From assembly GCF_000807675.2 (NCBI RefSeq), contig NZ_CP019962.1, positions 1,674,001-1,738,000 of the forward strand: DNA of 64,000 bases, written 5' to 3'. Position 1 is the first letter of the stretch; every line of letters starts with the position of its first letter. This DNA is from Eubacterium limosum (GTDB taxonomy: Bacteria; Bacillota; Clostridia; Eubacteriales; Eubacteriaceae). A model generated the notes under the pieces. The model was not told the origin of the DNA, did not search any database, and saw only the letters and a program-made list of their open reading frames with translations. Of the stretch, positions 43,885 through 52,554 are shown one piece after another. A program made the position numbers and the translations under genes.

Positions 43885-44661
43885 TCAGTCGTCATATTCG
43901 ATACCCAGGAGGCAGACGTCGTCCATATCGTCGGTGCCCTCGGTAAACAGGTTGTACTCTTTCAGGATTTCCTGGCAGATAGTGTTGATGGGCTGGGTCG
44001 TATGCTTTTTTACAATCTCGGTCAGGCGTTCCATGGAGAAAAGCTCATTGCTGGTATTCTGCGCATCGATGAGTCCGTCGGTAAAGATGATAAACTTATC
44101 GCCGTTTTTAAACGGAACCGTAATGTCCTGATAGTTAATGCTGGACATGAGCTGATGCAGCCCCACAAGGGGCAGGCTCGGTTTGAGCAGCGTGATGTCG
44201 TCGCCTACCAGAATTGCCGAGGGATGGCCGGCGTTTGCGTAGCGAAGCGTATTGGCGCCAGGGTCCAGAACCAGCGCAAAAGCGCTGAAATAGGTGGATG
44301 TCAGCTGTTTTTCGATGTCGCGCTCCATACGCTGCATGAGCATGCTGGGGTGCTCGCGTACCAGCTCGTTTTCCATGGCATAGGAATAAATCAGCTTGAC
44401 CATACTGGTGATCATGGCCGCGTCGATGCCGTGTCCGGTAGCGTCGGCCAGAATAAGGCTGATCTTATCATCATCCAGATTATGGAAATCGTAAAAATCG
44501 CCGCCAACTTTGCGAAAGGGCTTGAGCATCGCGTAAAGGTGATACGTATCCGATATAAACTCGCTGGGCTGTGGAATAATTTTCTTTTGGATGTTCTGGG
44601 CAAATTGCAGTTGTTTATCGAAAAGATTCACTAGCTCACTGTACTCTTTAATGGATTCCAA
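43885..44661 (-). CDS. SpoIIE/RsbU-type PP2C protein phosphatase
   Basis: A 258-residue PPM-family serine phosphatase. I place the start at the TTG 44661, which has GTGAGGT 7 bases upstream; the ATG at 44682 has none. The sequence begins with a helical coiled-coil-like region (KEYSELVNLFDKQLQFAQNIQKKI, about 1-40) and continues with GGDFYDF, LADATGHGI, NAGHPS and DGLIDAQN plus a C-terminal DDVCLL, all metal-binding PP2C motifs. Relatives dephosphorylate anti-anti-sigma factors and control sigma-B-like or sporulation pathways. No partner anti-sigma genes are adjacent. Confidence 0.85.
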   Translation of the reverse strand: MESIKEYSELVNLFDKQLQFAQNIQKKIIPQPSEFISDTYHLYAMLKPFRKVGGDFYDFHNLDDDKISLILADATGHGIDAAMITSMVKLIYSYAMENELVREHPSMLMQRMERDIEKQLTSTYFSAFALVLDPGANTLRYANAGHPSAILVGDDITLLKPSLPLVGLHQLMSSINYQDITVPFKNGDKFIIFTDGLIDAQNTSNELFSMERLTEIVKKHTTQPINTICQEILKEYNLFTEGTDDMDDVCLLGIEYDD

Positions 44662-44821
44662 ATTTCTGACCTCACTTTTCATACTTATAGATGGATTATA
44701 GCATACTTTATGCGCCTTTGAAACAAAATTAATGATAAATTTCTTTTATAAGGTAGGATTTTAGAGATGAATCGCTGTTTTTTAATAAAAAAGTAGCGCT
44801 TTATCATTTTGGAAGGAGAGG

Positions 44822-45100
44822 ATGATCGTTTGTTTTCTGGTTTTCTTTTTTATGGATAAAAGAACTAGCAATAAAAAGAATTTGCGCCGAAAGGTTGACA
44901 GAAGAAAAAGTTTTCGGTATCATAAACATTTGCAAGCTCAGATTAAGATTAATGTGAGAAAATTAAAGTGGAGATGTGGTAAAATATTTTCTCTTATTTG
45001 TGAAAATAATATAATTAAAATATGGAGAAAAGGGATTGTATTTTATCGTTTTCACCTGTATAATGTTAATAACAACATAGAAAGTAGGTGTCTTAAATGA
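44822..45100 (+). CDS. Possible small basic protein (doubtful)
   Basis: A 92-residue reading frame with an AAGGAG site just before its ATG and a 4-base overlap with the next gene. However it is low-complexity Lys/Arg/Phe/Ile-rich, and a strong promoter (TTGTAT-17-TATAAT, 45036-45064) lies inside it. I regard it as more likely non-coding. The rest of the 44662-45096 gap shows nothing clear. Confidence 0.25.
   Translation: MIVCFLVFFFMDKRTSNKKNLRRKVDRRKSFRYHKHLQAQIKINVRKLKWRCGKIFSLICENNIIKIWRKGIVFYRFHLYNVNNNIESRCLK
45036..45064 (+). promoter_or_regulatory. Promoter for the P-loop gene
   Basis: TTGTAT (45036-45041), 17-base spacer, perfect TATAAT (45059-45064), 32 bases before the ATG at 45097. 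Confidence 0.6.
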
Positions 45101-45507
45101 TTGAATTTGTATATGGAGCAAAGGGAAGCGGAAAGACTAAAAAAATGATCGATATGGCCAATGCTGAGGTTGGTTCTGCAAAAGGCGATATCCTGTTCAT
45201 CAACGACAGAGACAAATACAGAGTGACTGTTGATACCAAAATTCGTTTTATTAATTCCGAAGATTTTGAAATTAAAGGGGAAGATGAGCTTTACGGTTTT
45301 ATCAGTGGAGTAATCGCCGGAAATTATGACGTCGATGTTGTTTATATCGATAATTTACTGAGAATTCTTGATGCAGATGGTCCGGAAGACATTTCCGGAA
45401 TCCTTGAAAAGCTGGACAAAATCCAGAAAAAACAGGATATCAAATTTGTGCTTAGTCTGAGCTGCGAAGAAAGCACAGTTCCAGATTGCGTGAAAAATTA
45501 TCTGTAA
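45097..45507 (+). CDS. Small P-loop ATPase-like protein
   Basis: A 136-residue protein with an N-terminal Walker A motif (YGAKGSGKT, residues 6-14) and a plausible Walker B (VDVVYIDNLL). The size is close to a bare P-loop core, with no helicase or AAA C-terminal domain. Proteins like this are widespread in Eubacteriaceae and annotated as twitching-motility or hypothetical ATPases. AGGTG precedes the ATG. The 82 bases to the radical SAM gene contain a T-run, so the two may be separate. Confidence 0.6.
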   Translation: MIEFVYGAKGSGKTKKMIDMANAEVGSAKGDILFINDRDKYRVTVDTKIRFINSEDFEIKGEDELYGFISGVIAGNYDVDVVYIDNLLRILDADGPEDISGILEKLDKIQKKQDIKFVLSLSCEESTVPDCVKNYL

Positions 45508-45588
45508 GAAATGGAAAGGCGCTCCCAGGATTTGCTGGTAAAACTGCGGGCGTCTTTTTTTATTTTGTCAAAAATTGGAGGAATTACC

Positions 45589-46557
45589 ATGGAAGAACGC
45601 CCGCTTTACAGGGTTTATTCACAATGGCTGAGAGAGCGTTATGGCAGCAAGGTTTACAAGCTTCCTGTCAACGTGCCGGTCTCCTGCCCAAACCGCGATG
45701 GCACAGCTGGAAAGGGCGGCTGTATTTACTGCGGCGCCAAGGGCGGCGGCAATGAAACGCTGTCCGATACCTTGAGCGTGGCCGAGCAGGTGGAAAAAAA
45801 CCGGGCTTACATCGCAAAACGCTACAAGGCTAAATTATTCATTCCTTACTTTCAAAGCTTTACCAACACCTATTGCAGCGCCTTCCAGCTTGAGCGCTGG
45901 GTACGTGAGGCAGTGGGTGACGGCGAGGGTATTGCCGGTGTGGCTATTTCCACCCGGCCCGATTGCCTGAGCGGCGAGCAGCTGGATTTCTTAAGCCGTT
46001 TCCAGCAGGAAAAGCAGTTGGACGTGTCCATTGAGCTGGGCCTGCAGACCGCCAACTATAAGACCCTTAAAATATTGAACCGGGGGCACAGCCTGGCCGA
46101 TTATATCGAAGCGGCAGCGGCGGTCAAGAGCCACGGACTTCAGCTCTGTACCCATGTGATTCTGGATCTGCCCTGGGACGACCGGGACGACGTGGTGGAA
46201 ACCGCCGGCGTGGTCTCTGCCGTTGGGTCGGATTTTGTCAAATGTCACGCACTGTATGTGGAGAAGGGTACCGTCCTCGCGGAAATGTATTTAAAGGGCG
46301 AAATCAGCCTTTTTCCCAAGGAAGAATATATAGAGCGGTGTCTTTTGTTTCTCTCGCATCTGCGGCCAGATATGGTCGTTCAGCGCATAATTGGTCGGGC
46401 CCCGGAAGCGGATAGTATTATTACCAACTGGAACACAAGCTGGTGGAAGATCAAAGAAAGCCTGGAGGAACGCATGCTCTGTGAAAGCGTGTGGCAGGGC
46501 AAAAATTTTCATAAAAAACAGGAAATAATACGTGCAAAATGGGCGCCGTTATTGTAA
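45589..46557 (+). CDS. TIGR01212 family radical SAM protein (YtqA-like)
   Basis: A 322-residue radical SAM protein; the ATG at 45589 is supported by TTGGAGGA. The cluster motif is of the long type CPNRDGTAGKGGCIYC (three cysteines, not the standard CxxxCxxC), as in the YhcC/TIGR01212 family. The barrel continues with the conserved STRPDCLS, ELGLQ, HVILDLPWD and RIIGRAP segments. YtqA/YhcC proteins are conserved in bacteria and have unproved roles linked to tRNA or lipid metabolism. A hairpin terminator follows. Confidence 0.85.
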   Translation: MEERPLYRVYSQWLRERYGSKVYKLPVNVPVSCPNRDGTAGKGGCIYCGAKGGGNETLSDTLSVAEQVEKNRAYIAKRYKAKLFIPYFQSFTNTYCSAFQLERWVREAVGDGEGIAGVAISTRPDCLSGEQLDFLSRFQQEKQLDVSIELGLQTANYKTLKILNRGHSLADYIEAAAAVKSHGLQLCTHVILDLPWDDRDDVVETAGVVSAVGSDFVKCHALYVEKGTVLAEMYLKGEISLFPKEEYIERCLLFLSHLRPDMVVQRIIGRAPEADSIITNWNTSWWKIKESLEERMLCESVWQGKNFHKKQEIIRAKWAPLL

Positions 46558-46569
46558 AATAGATTAGAT

Positions 46570-46608
46570 AACAGACTGTCAGGAAATCCGTTTTCCGGCA
46601 GTCTGTTA
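46570..46608 (+). terminator. Hairpin after the radical SAM gene
   Basis: ACAGACTG pairs with CAGTCTGT with an inner GGAAA/TTTTCC stem; it lies 13 bases after the stop. U-tract is weak. Confidence 0.5.
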
Positions 46609-46636
46609 TGAAGTTGTGAAACCAGAGGTGATTGTA

Positions 46637-47476
46637 TTGAGTACACAATACTGGCAGGAGTTCCTCATTCCCTACAGACAAGCAGTGGATGAGCTGGTCC
46701 TGAAATTTAACAGCCTGAAAAACCAATCGATGACGCTGGGAGAAAATTCACCCATTGAGTCGGTTCGAGGCAGGGTGAAAACCGTTTCAAGTATTCTTGA
46801 AAAAATCAATAAATATGGCTTTGACGTTGAAGATCTTGAGACAAACATTAAAGACATTGCCGGCATTCGCATCATCTGTCAGTTTGTGGAGGACATCTAT
46901 GAGGTGGTCGATATTATCCACGAGCGTGATGGAAAGGACCTGCGCATTGTGGATGTTAAAAACTATATGGAGGGGGAGGACCAATCCAGCCTGAAATCAG
47001 GCTGTGGAATTCCTAAAGAGAGCGGTTATCAGAGCTATCACCTGATCATTCGATATCCGGTTTTCTGTGCCCTTGGTTACAGAGAAATATACGCCGAAAT
47101 TCAGATCCGCACTCTGGCAATGAATTTCTGGTCCATCATCGAACACTCCCTCAGCTATAAGTACAAGGAAAAGCTGCCGGAAGCCCTGAAGGCCCGGCTT
47201 CATAATACCGCTGATTCTGTCATTGGCTTGGACCAGGAAATGTCCGCCATCCGCGACGAAATCCAGCAGGCCCAGAAGCTGTTCAAGATGAAGTCCAGCA
47301 CTGTTAACAGCATTCTCGATAATATCGACAATTTATACAAGCTCGACCAGTCCGACAAGGCCGTTGCCTACGAGCGTGATTTCGAGGATCTCTCCGAGCA
47401 GGAAGACCTGATCCAGCTGATCCTCCTCAAAAAAGAGCTGGAATCCGAAATCAGCCGGATAAAAGAGGAGAACTGA
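46637..47476 (+). CDS. Small alarmone synthetase, GTP pyrophosphokinase (RelQ/YjbM-like)
   Basis: A 279-residue protein. The TTG at 46637 has GAGGTG 7 bases upstream, better than the GTG at 46616. The RelA/SpoT synthetase core is visible: RGRVKTVSSILEKI, DIAGIRIICQFVEDIYEV, KPKESGYQSYH-type (PKESGYQSYHLIIRYP) and EIQIRTLAMNFWSIIEHS. No HD hydrolase or TGS/ACT domain is present, so it is a small alarmone synthetase. A long C-terminal helical tail of about 80 residues ends in charged ExxELESEISRIKEE, typical for RelQ tetramer contacts. It makes (p)ppGpp without degradation capability, controlled at expression level. Confidence 0.88.
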   Translation: MSTQYWQEFLIPYRQAVDELVLKFNSLKNQSMTLGENSPIESVRGRVKTVSSILEKINKYGFDVEDLETNIKDIAGIRIICQFVEDIYEVVDIIHERDGKDLRIVDVKNYMEGEDQSSLKSGCGIPKESGYQSYHLIIRYPVFCALGYREIYAEIQIRTLAMNFWSIIEHSLSYKYKEKLPEALKARLHNTADSVIGLDQEMSAIRDEIQQAQKLFKMKSSTVNSILDNIDNLYKLDQSDKAVAYERDFEDLSEQEDLIQLILLKKELESEISRIKEEN

Positions 47477-47660
47477 CGCTGAGTCCATTTTTAGTGTTAA
47501 AAATGGCAGCGAACAAGGTGCGTGAGCGGGTGAGCAATAACGAAGCTAACGCAAAATCCATAAAAATCATCCTGTAAGGATAAAAAGATTTTTATGGATT
47601 TGTGTTCCTTAGAAAAGCCAGGGACTGTATGAGCGGGTAAGCGTTACGCAGCCCATATAA
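47477..47660. repeat. Cluster of palindromes and a duplicated motif in the relQ-uma2 gap
   Basis: The 316-base gap 47477-47792 contains two strong inverted repeats: CCATTTTTA-gtgt-TAAAAATGG (47485-47506, extended by CGCT/AGCG) and a 15-bp perfect repeat AAATCCATAAAAATC (47554-47568) / GATTTTTATGGATTT (47587-47601), the latter enclosing ATCCT-gta-AGGAT. The motif TGAGCGGGTgAGC at 47523-47535 recurs as TGAGCGGGTaAGC at 47630-47642. This looks like a REP/BIME-type repetitive element. Confidence 0.6.
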
Positions 47661-47703
47661 AATCCGGCTTCTGTAACATTTAATGTTAAAACCAGCCATA
47701 ATT

Positions 47704-47735
47704 TGGTATAATAGTTTGGAAGAAAGTGCTATAAT
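47704..47735 (+). promoter_or_regulatory. Promoter region for the uma2-like gene
   Basis: Two TATAAT boxes (47707-47712 and 47730-47735), both preceded by TG in extended -10 context, lie upstream of the ATG at 47793. Confidence 0.45.
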
Positions 47736-47792
47736 GAATAAACTGAAATGATAATAATTCAGCAAGGTATCAATACTAAGGAGCGAATCAAT

Positions 47793-48332
47793 ATGACAAG
47801 ACTATTAAGATTGGAAAAAGGTAATGAGGATGCCCTGAAGGGTGAAAACTCTGAAATTATTAACGGCGTGGCCTATGAAAAACCAGAGCTTGATGAAGCG
47901 CACAAGGATATCGTACGCTACCTGCATGCTGCTTCCAGCAGATATGTGCTGACCCACAGACCGCTGGATAAGCTGGCCATGCCCCACGACCCGCTCGTTA
48001 TCGACTCGGAAGTGCTGCCGAACACCATTTTAAGACCAGAGATCGCCATGCAGATTAAGGATGAGAGTTTTCCTGCGTGGGTAGTGGAGATCGCTTCCGA
48101 GGAAAATATGGAAGTGGCCTATCTTGAAAAAATGAATATTTATATGGCTGCCGGTGTAAAAGAATACTGGGTAATTGACCCGGTTAAACAGGTGATCCTC
48201 TCCTATAATTTTATGAAAAACCCATGGATTCCGGCCATCTATGACAGTCCTCAGCGGATTAAAGTGAGCGTTTATAAGGATTATTTTATTTCTTATTCGG
48301 AAATATTTAAGGATCGTTCCGAAGAAGAATAA
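47793..48332 (+). CDS. Uma2 family PD-(D/E)xK nuclease-like protein
   Basis: A 179-residue protein starting at ATG 47793 (AAGGAGCG upstream). The Uma2/DUF820 fold is shown by LRPEIAMQIKDESFPAWVVEIASEE (the ExK-type catalytic strand region), the KMNIYMAAGVKEYWVIDP segment and the late strand with V-L-Y. The usual PD motif corresponds to RPEI, with Asp replaced, and the E-x-K corresponds to VEIASEEN where the lysine is missing, so catalysis is uncertain. Uma2 proteins are abundant, often multi-copy, and of unproved function. Confidence 0.7.
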   Translation: MTRLLRLEKGNEDALKGENSEIINGVAYEKPELDEAHKDIVRYLHAASSRYVLTHRPLDKLAMPHDPLVIDSEVLPNTILRPEIAMQIKDESFPAWVVEIASEENMEVAYLEKMNIYMAAGVKEYWVIDPVKQVILSYNFMKNPWIPAIYDSPQRIKVSVYKDYFISYSEIFKDRSEEE

Positions 48333-48448
48333 AGAGATTCTCATTCATTAATTTTTATTAAGTTTCCTGAAAACAGTATCCGTTTTTCAGAAAAATTGAT
48401 ATAATATAAAATAATGCGTATAGTATGGAAAAGTTAAGGAGTTTGCAA

Positions 48449-49462
48449 ATGGCGGCTGAAGAAAAAAAGGATGCACTGGTCACTTATACGATGGATGAAT
48501 GGGTCGAAATCTACAGTGAAGCAGTCATAGGATTATATAAGAGATTACTGGATTATGCCCGTGTGGTCTATGATCCGGAAAGCAAAAGCTACAGCTATTT
48601 CTGGCAGTTAGTCAATTCTGCCTACTATCTTGATGGTCAGGTCATCGGCCATAACCTGGATGAGATGATCGGATGCCAGTGGGACAACGAAAAAATTCTG
48701 GAAACATTGGAAAATGATTACAAGACACTCTGTGTTATTTTTAAGGACCGCTATGTCGATGTGCTCAGAGAAAGCTTTCAGAATGAACTAAATGCAGAAG
48801 CCATTCACTACAATACCCTGCCGGATCCTAAAGACCGGGAAGGCTTTGAAAAGCTGCTTTTCAGCCACGGAGCAAAGGTGTTCAAAAATGTATCGGATTT
48901 GGCCGGAAGCGGCGATATTTCTGCCCAGGTGCTGCTTGGAAAAATGTATTTTCTGGGATGGGGCACCAAGGTCGGCGCAGAAGAGGGCCTGTACTGGTTC
49001 AAAAAGGCGACGGAATCCGGAAACGGCGCAGCGTTCTTCTATGCTGGCATGGCCCATGAGTATATGACCTGCTCAGAAACTGGCGTCAACCTCAACGCCG
49101 AGTCCTGTGAGCTTTACCACGAAGCCATGAATGCTGGGTTTACCGAGGCGGCCTATGCGCTTTATCGCTATTACGGCCGTTATGTCAGCGGAAAAACAGG
49201 AATGTTCCGTGCCAAAAAATGGTTAAATAAGGGCATCGAGCTTGGCAGTGTCTACTGCCAGTACGAAGTCTGCCAGGCGCCCGAAGAGCGTTTTGCCACT
49301 AATAATGTGAAAACCGTGGTGGACTGGGTGAAAGCGGCGGCGCATTTTGGCGTTCCAGATGCCTTAGAACTGTTGGGAGACCTCTATCTCCAGGGGCATG
49401 CAGGCCTGAAGGTTGATTTTGAAAAGGCCGAATCCCTCATGGAGAAGGCTGTCAGTCAGTGA
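48449..49462 (+). CDS. Sel1-repeat (TPR-like) protein
   Basis: A 337-residue soluble helical protein. I choose ATG 48449 because AAGGAG lies 8 bases upstream. Residues about 150-330 hold Sel1-like repeats: ISAQVLLGKMYFLGWGTKVGAEEGLYWFKKATESG, then AAFFYAGMAHEYM, AAYALYRYYGRYVSG, and PDALELLGDLYLQGHAGLKVDFEKAESLMEKA (descriptive pieces). The N-terminal 130 residues are helical and contain an IGCQWDNEK motif of unknown family. Sel1 proteins are usually scaffolds; no partner is obvious. A strong hairpin follows. Confidence 0.75.
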   Translation: MAAEEKKDALVTYTMDEWVEIYSEAVIGLYKRLLDYARVVYDPESKSYSYFWQLVNSAYYLDGQVIGHNLDEMIGCQWDNEKILETLENDYKTLCVIFKDRYVDVLRESFQNELNAEAIHYNTLPDPKDREGFEKLLFSHGAKVFKNVSDLAGSGDISAQVLLGKMYFLGWGTKVGAEEGLYWFKKATESGNGAAFFYAGMAHEYMTCSETGVNLNAESCELYHEAMNAGFTEAAYALYRYYGRYVSGKTGMFRAKKWLNKGIELGSVYCQYEVCQAPEERFATNNVKTVVDWVKAAAHFGVPDALELLGDLYLQGHAGLKVDFEKAESLMEKAVSQ

Positions 49463-49512
49463 TTACAAGATATAGAAAAATTAGAATATAATAGGATAAA
49501 AACACAATATAT

Positions 49513-49549
49513 AGAGGTATACGTCGTTTTGGCGTATACCTCTTTTTTG
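49513..49549 (+). terminator. Terminator after the Sel1 gene
   Basis: AGAGGTATACG-tcgttttgg-CGTATACCTCT followed by a T run; an 11-bp perfect stem. Confidence 0.85.
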
Positions 49550-49692
49550 TAGAAAAATGGGTATAAATATAAGATACACTCAATTTTAAAATGCGTATCA
49601 ATCTGTTGTCAGTGGCAGGTGCGGATCTTTTGTGGAGCTTTGCACGGTATAATGTAAGCGCAACAGAAATTTTATTTAACGGGAGTTGGAAA

Positions 49693-50139
49693 ATGACAAA
49701 AAAAAGAAGAATCACCTTTCAAAAAGTCAGTTCAGTGCTGGTAATCCTGTTTGGCATTGTGATGGTTTTGGCGGCCATCCTCGAGCTTGGCGGGTTTACC
49801 ATCATGCGCCTGGCAGTGGACGATGTGGAACTGGGGGCACGTCAAATTTCGGAGCTGCTGGCGACCATGGGGGGATTCAGTCTTGTTCTGGCTGTGGCCA
49901 GCATTGTGGCCGGCATCATGGGCTTTCGGAACGCTGCTCTTGGAAAGGAGAAGCTTGTGCGTTGTGGGAGGATCGGTTTTGGAATCCTTGTGGTCTTAGT
50001 CATGTACTATGCTTTTTTATTCGTAGTGGACACCCTGGATGTCTCGGACTTTATGGTAGCTGCTCTTCCGCTGCTTTATACGATCAGCGTTGTTTTAAAT
50101 GAAAAGGGGACGATTCAGGAAGGAGAAACGCGAGCATGA
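49693..50139 (+). CDS. Small four-helix membrane protein
   Basis: A 148-residue protein. ATG 49693 has GGAGTTG upstream; hydrophobic helices lie at about 15-35, 60-80, 95-115 and 122-140. It overlaps the MprF-like gene start by 4 bases (ATGA), which indicates one operon. Family unknown; it may be an accessory membrane protein for lipid modification. Confidence 0.65.
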   Translation: MTKKRRITFQKVSSVLVILFGIVMVLAAILELGGFTIMRLAVDDVELGARQISELLATMGGFSLVLAVASIVAGIMGFRNAALGKEKLVRCGRIGFGILVVLVMYYAFLFVVDTLDVSDFMVAALPLLYTISVVLNEKGTIQEGETRA

Positions 50140-51842
50140 CATATAATAAAAGGAACTCGATCATCAATATCGCCGTAGGCATTACCTTTGCGCTGTCACT
50201 AGTGCTGCTGGTATTCAGTTTTATCCCCAATCCTGCCCTTGAGCAGGTTGTCAGCAATGTGATCAACAGCCGCAAGCTGGTTCAGAGAGTCCTGGCTGTG
50301 GTGCTTCTGGTAACCACCTATAACCTGTACAAAAGGAAGAGAGTGGCATGGATCATGACCATTGCACTGCTGGGCATTAACATGTCAGGTCATCTTTTCC
50401 GGGCACACCACGCGGTGGGGATGATCATCATTATCCTTGAGGCACTGGTGCTTCTGGTGCTGCTGGTTTTTGTCAGGGATTTTAACCGGGCATCGGACAA
50501 GAGGGCATTGGGAGTCGGCATTATCTTTGTCCTTATGGGTCTGTACGCCATCTTTTTAAGCGCATCCTCCATCTATTTTGACGATACCAATATCTTTGAC
50601 CCGTCAGGCGGCCTGAGCTTTGGACAGTGCTTGCTCCAGACTTTCCAGGTAATTTTTGTGGCTGGCAGCGTGAAGGACGCCGGTGTGGCTACACATCCGG
50701 AATTTAATACCTTTGTTTTCTGGTTCAGCTGGGTGTGCATCATTGTCGCGCTTGGTTTTGCGGTCAAGCCCTTTCTGGAAAAAAGGGGAACCACCAGCAG
50801 TGAACTTGAGCACGCCCGCTGGCTGGTTCAGAAATATGGTCAGAATCCGCTTTCCTACCTGACGCTGGAGGATGACAAGACGCTGTATTTCGGAAAAAAC
50901 GTGGATGGTGTCGTGGCCTATGGGGTTGTGGATGATGTGGTGGTAGTGGGTGGTGATCCCATCTGTGCCGACGCCGATTTTTCGGCACTGCTTGAGGAGT
51001 TTAGGGACTTCTGCAAAAACAGTGCCTTCAGCCTGGTTTTTATGGGCATCACTGATTATTACCTCGAGGACTATAAAAGGCTGGGCCTCGGCACCATCAA
51101 ATGCGGTGAGGAGGCCCGGTTTGACCTGACTGAATTCACCATGCAGGGTGGGAAAATCGCCAAGGTACGCGCTAATGTGAACAAAGCTACCAAGGCGGGC
51201 GTGACCGTTCACGAGTACAAGCCCCTTGAAAAAAGGGATGAGGCCATTGAACAGGCCATCGACGCTGTTTCGGATGACTGGCTAAAGGGAAAAAACAGCG
51301 GAGAGCTGTCCTTTACCCTGGGCGGCGTGGGCCTGGATAACCCTATGGACAAACGCTATTTTTACGCCGAAAATGCTGAGGGCAAGCTGGTTGGCTTCAT
51401 TGTTTTTGTCCCCTTTGCGGGCATGAACGGCTACTACGCAGATGTTACAAGAAGGACAGAGGACGCGCCCCGGGGTGTCAATGAGATCATTATGGTCGAA
51501 GCCTTCCAGAAATTTAAGGATGAGGGAATCCACTGGGCGACCATGGGCATGGCTCCCCTGGCCAACCTGTCCGAGGAAGGAAAGTCGGAGAGCACGACGA
51601 CTAAGCTGCTGGAATTTGTCTACGAAAATCTCAACGAGGTTTATGGGTTTAAGGAGCTTTACCGCGCAAAGGTCAAGTACAATCCATTCTGGGTGCCGGG
51701 ATATTTTGCCTTTATGCCCAGAATTATGACGCCTAAAATGGCCTACGCCATCATAAAAATCCAGAATCCCCAGGGCGTCATCGACTATGCAAGGTCCTTT
51801 GTCCAGGGAAAAATGAAAAAAGATAAGCCAAATGAAGGATAA
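50136..51842 (+). CDS. MprF-like phosphatidylglycerol lysyltransferase (DUF2156) with membrane domain
   Basis: A 568-residue protein. About 210 N-terminal residues contain six hydrophobic helices, fewer than the 14 in full MprF. A DUF2156 aminoacyl-tRNA-dependent transferase domain follows (about 220-560), recognised by ARWLVQKYGQNPLSYLTLEDDK, VVGGDPICADADF, FIVFVPFAGMNGYYADVTRR and YRAKVKYNPFWVPGYF. It would transfer an amino acid from tRNA to phosphatidylglycerol, reducing surface charge and sensitivity to cationic peptides. Its start overlaps the small membrane gene and its end overlaps a hydrolase gene, so the four genes 49693-53638 form one operon. Confidence 0.83.
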   Translation: MTYNKRNSIINIAVGITFALSLVLLVFSFIPNPALEQVVSNVINSRKLVQRVLAVVLLVTTYNLYKRKRVAWIMTIALLGINMSGHLFRAHHAVGMIIIILEALVLLVLLVFVRDFNRASDKRALGVGIIFVLMGLYAIFLSASSIYFDDTNIFDPSGGLSFGQCLLQTFQVIFVAGSVKDAGVATHPEFNTFVFWFSWVCIIVALGFAVKPFLEKRGTTSSELEHARWLVQKYGQNPLSYLTLEDDKTLYFGKNVDGVVAYGVVDDVVVVGGDPICADADFSALLEEFRDFCKNSAFSLVFMGITDYYLEDYKRLGLGTIKCGEEARFDLTEFTMQGGKIAKVRANVNKATKAGVTVHEYKPLEKRDEAIEQAIDAVSDDWLKGKNSGELSFTLGGVGLDNPMDKRYFYAENAEGKLVGFIVFVPFAGMNGYYADVTRRTEDAPRGVNEIIMVEAFQKFKDEGIHWATMGMAPLANLSEEGKSESTTTKLLEFVYENLNEVYGFKELYRAKVKYNPFWVPGYFAFMPRIMTPKMAYAIIKIQNPQGVIDYARSFVQGKMKKDKPNEG

Positions 51843-52554
51843 CAGAGGCCAGGTATGGAACCGGGGTGCCAGTATCCATTATGAAACCGTAGGGGAAGGC
51901 GTACCGCTTGTCATGCTCCACGGTAACGGCGGCGATAAGGCGGATTTTGTCGGGCTGATCGACTACTTCTTGCCCCGATACCAGATTGTTCTGGTCGACA
52001 GCCGGGGTCATGGACGCTCCGATGCCGGCCCCTTAAAGCTGACCACAGGTCTGATGGCAGAGGATGTGCTGGCTGTCATGGATCATCTGGGCCTGCCCAC
52101 GGCCATTGTCCTCGGCTTCAGCGACGGCGCTAACATTGCGCTGGAGCTGGCTGTCCAGTCGCCGGGCCGGGTTCAGGCGGTCATTGCAGTCAGCGGAAAT
52201 ACCGATCCAAAGGGAATGCGCGCCCTGCCTTATCTGTTTATCAAGCTCCAGTACCGATTCTGGAGCTTCCTTGAAAATCTGGGACTCCCGGTGGGGAACC
52301 GCCCGCAGCGGTACGGTCTCATGTGCTGGTCGCCGCGGCTGTCCGCGGAGGAGCTGAGCCGGATCGAGAGCCCGGTGCTTCTGCTGGCGGGAACCAGGGA
52401 TCTTATCCGCACAGGCCATACCCGGCGGATGGCAGAGTGGATTCCCGGCGCCAGCTTAGTGCTTTTTAGAGGCGCACACCACCGGTCTCTGTTTAAGGAA
52501 ACAGACAGCTATATCCGGCAGATACGTGGTTTTTTAAAGGAATATGACCTGTGA
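51832..52554 (+). CDS. Alpha/beta hydrolase 1
   Basis: A 240-residue alpha/beta hydrolase. The nucleophile elbow is GFSDGAN (Ser about 98), the oxyanion HGNGGD precedes the first helix, and catalytic Asp and His are in AGTRDLI and GAHHRS. Its ATG overlaps the end of the MprF-like gene by 11 bases. Such hydrolases next to lipid aminoacyl synthases may cleave the modified lipids, as AhyD does for aminoacyl-phospholipids, which fits here but is inference. Confidence 0.85.
   Translation: MKDNRGQVWNRGASIHYETVGEGVPLVMLHGNGGDKADFVGLIDYFLPRYQIVLVDSRGHGRSDAGPLKLTTGLMAEDVLAVMDHLGLPTAIVLGFSDGANIALELAVQSPGRVQAVIAVSGNTDPKGMRALPYLFIKLQYRFWSFLENLGLPVGNRPQRYGLMCWSPRLSAEELSRIESPVLLLAGTRDLIRTGHTRRMAEWIPGASLVLFRGAHHRSLFKETDSYIRQIRGFLKEYDL

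Noticed and set aside
44822-45100. Convincing small gene before the P-loop ATPase
   Set aside because: Although it has a ribosome binding site, its low-complexity composition and an internal perfect promoter make it doubtful; it is listed only at low confidence.
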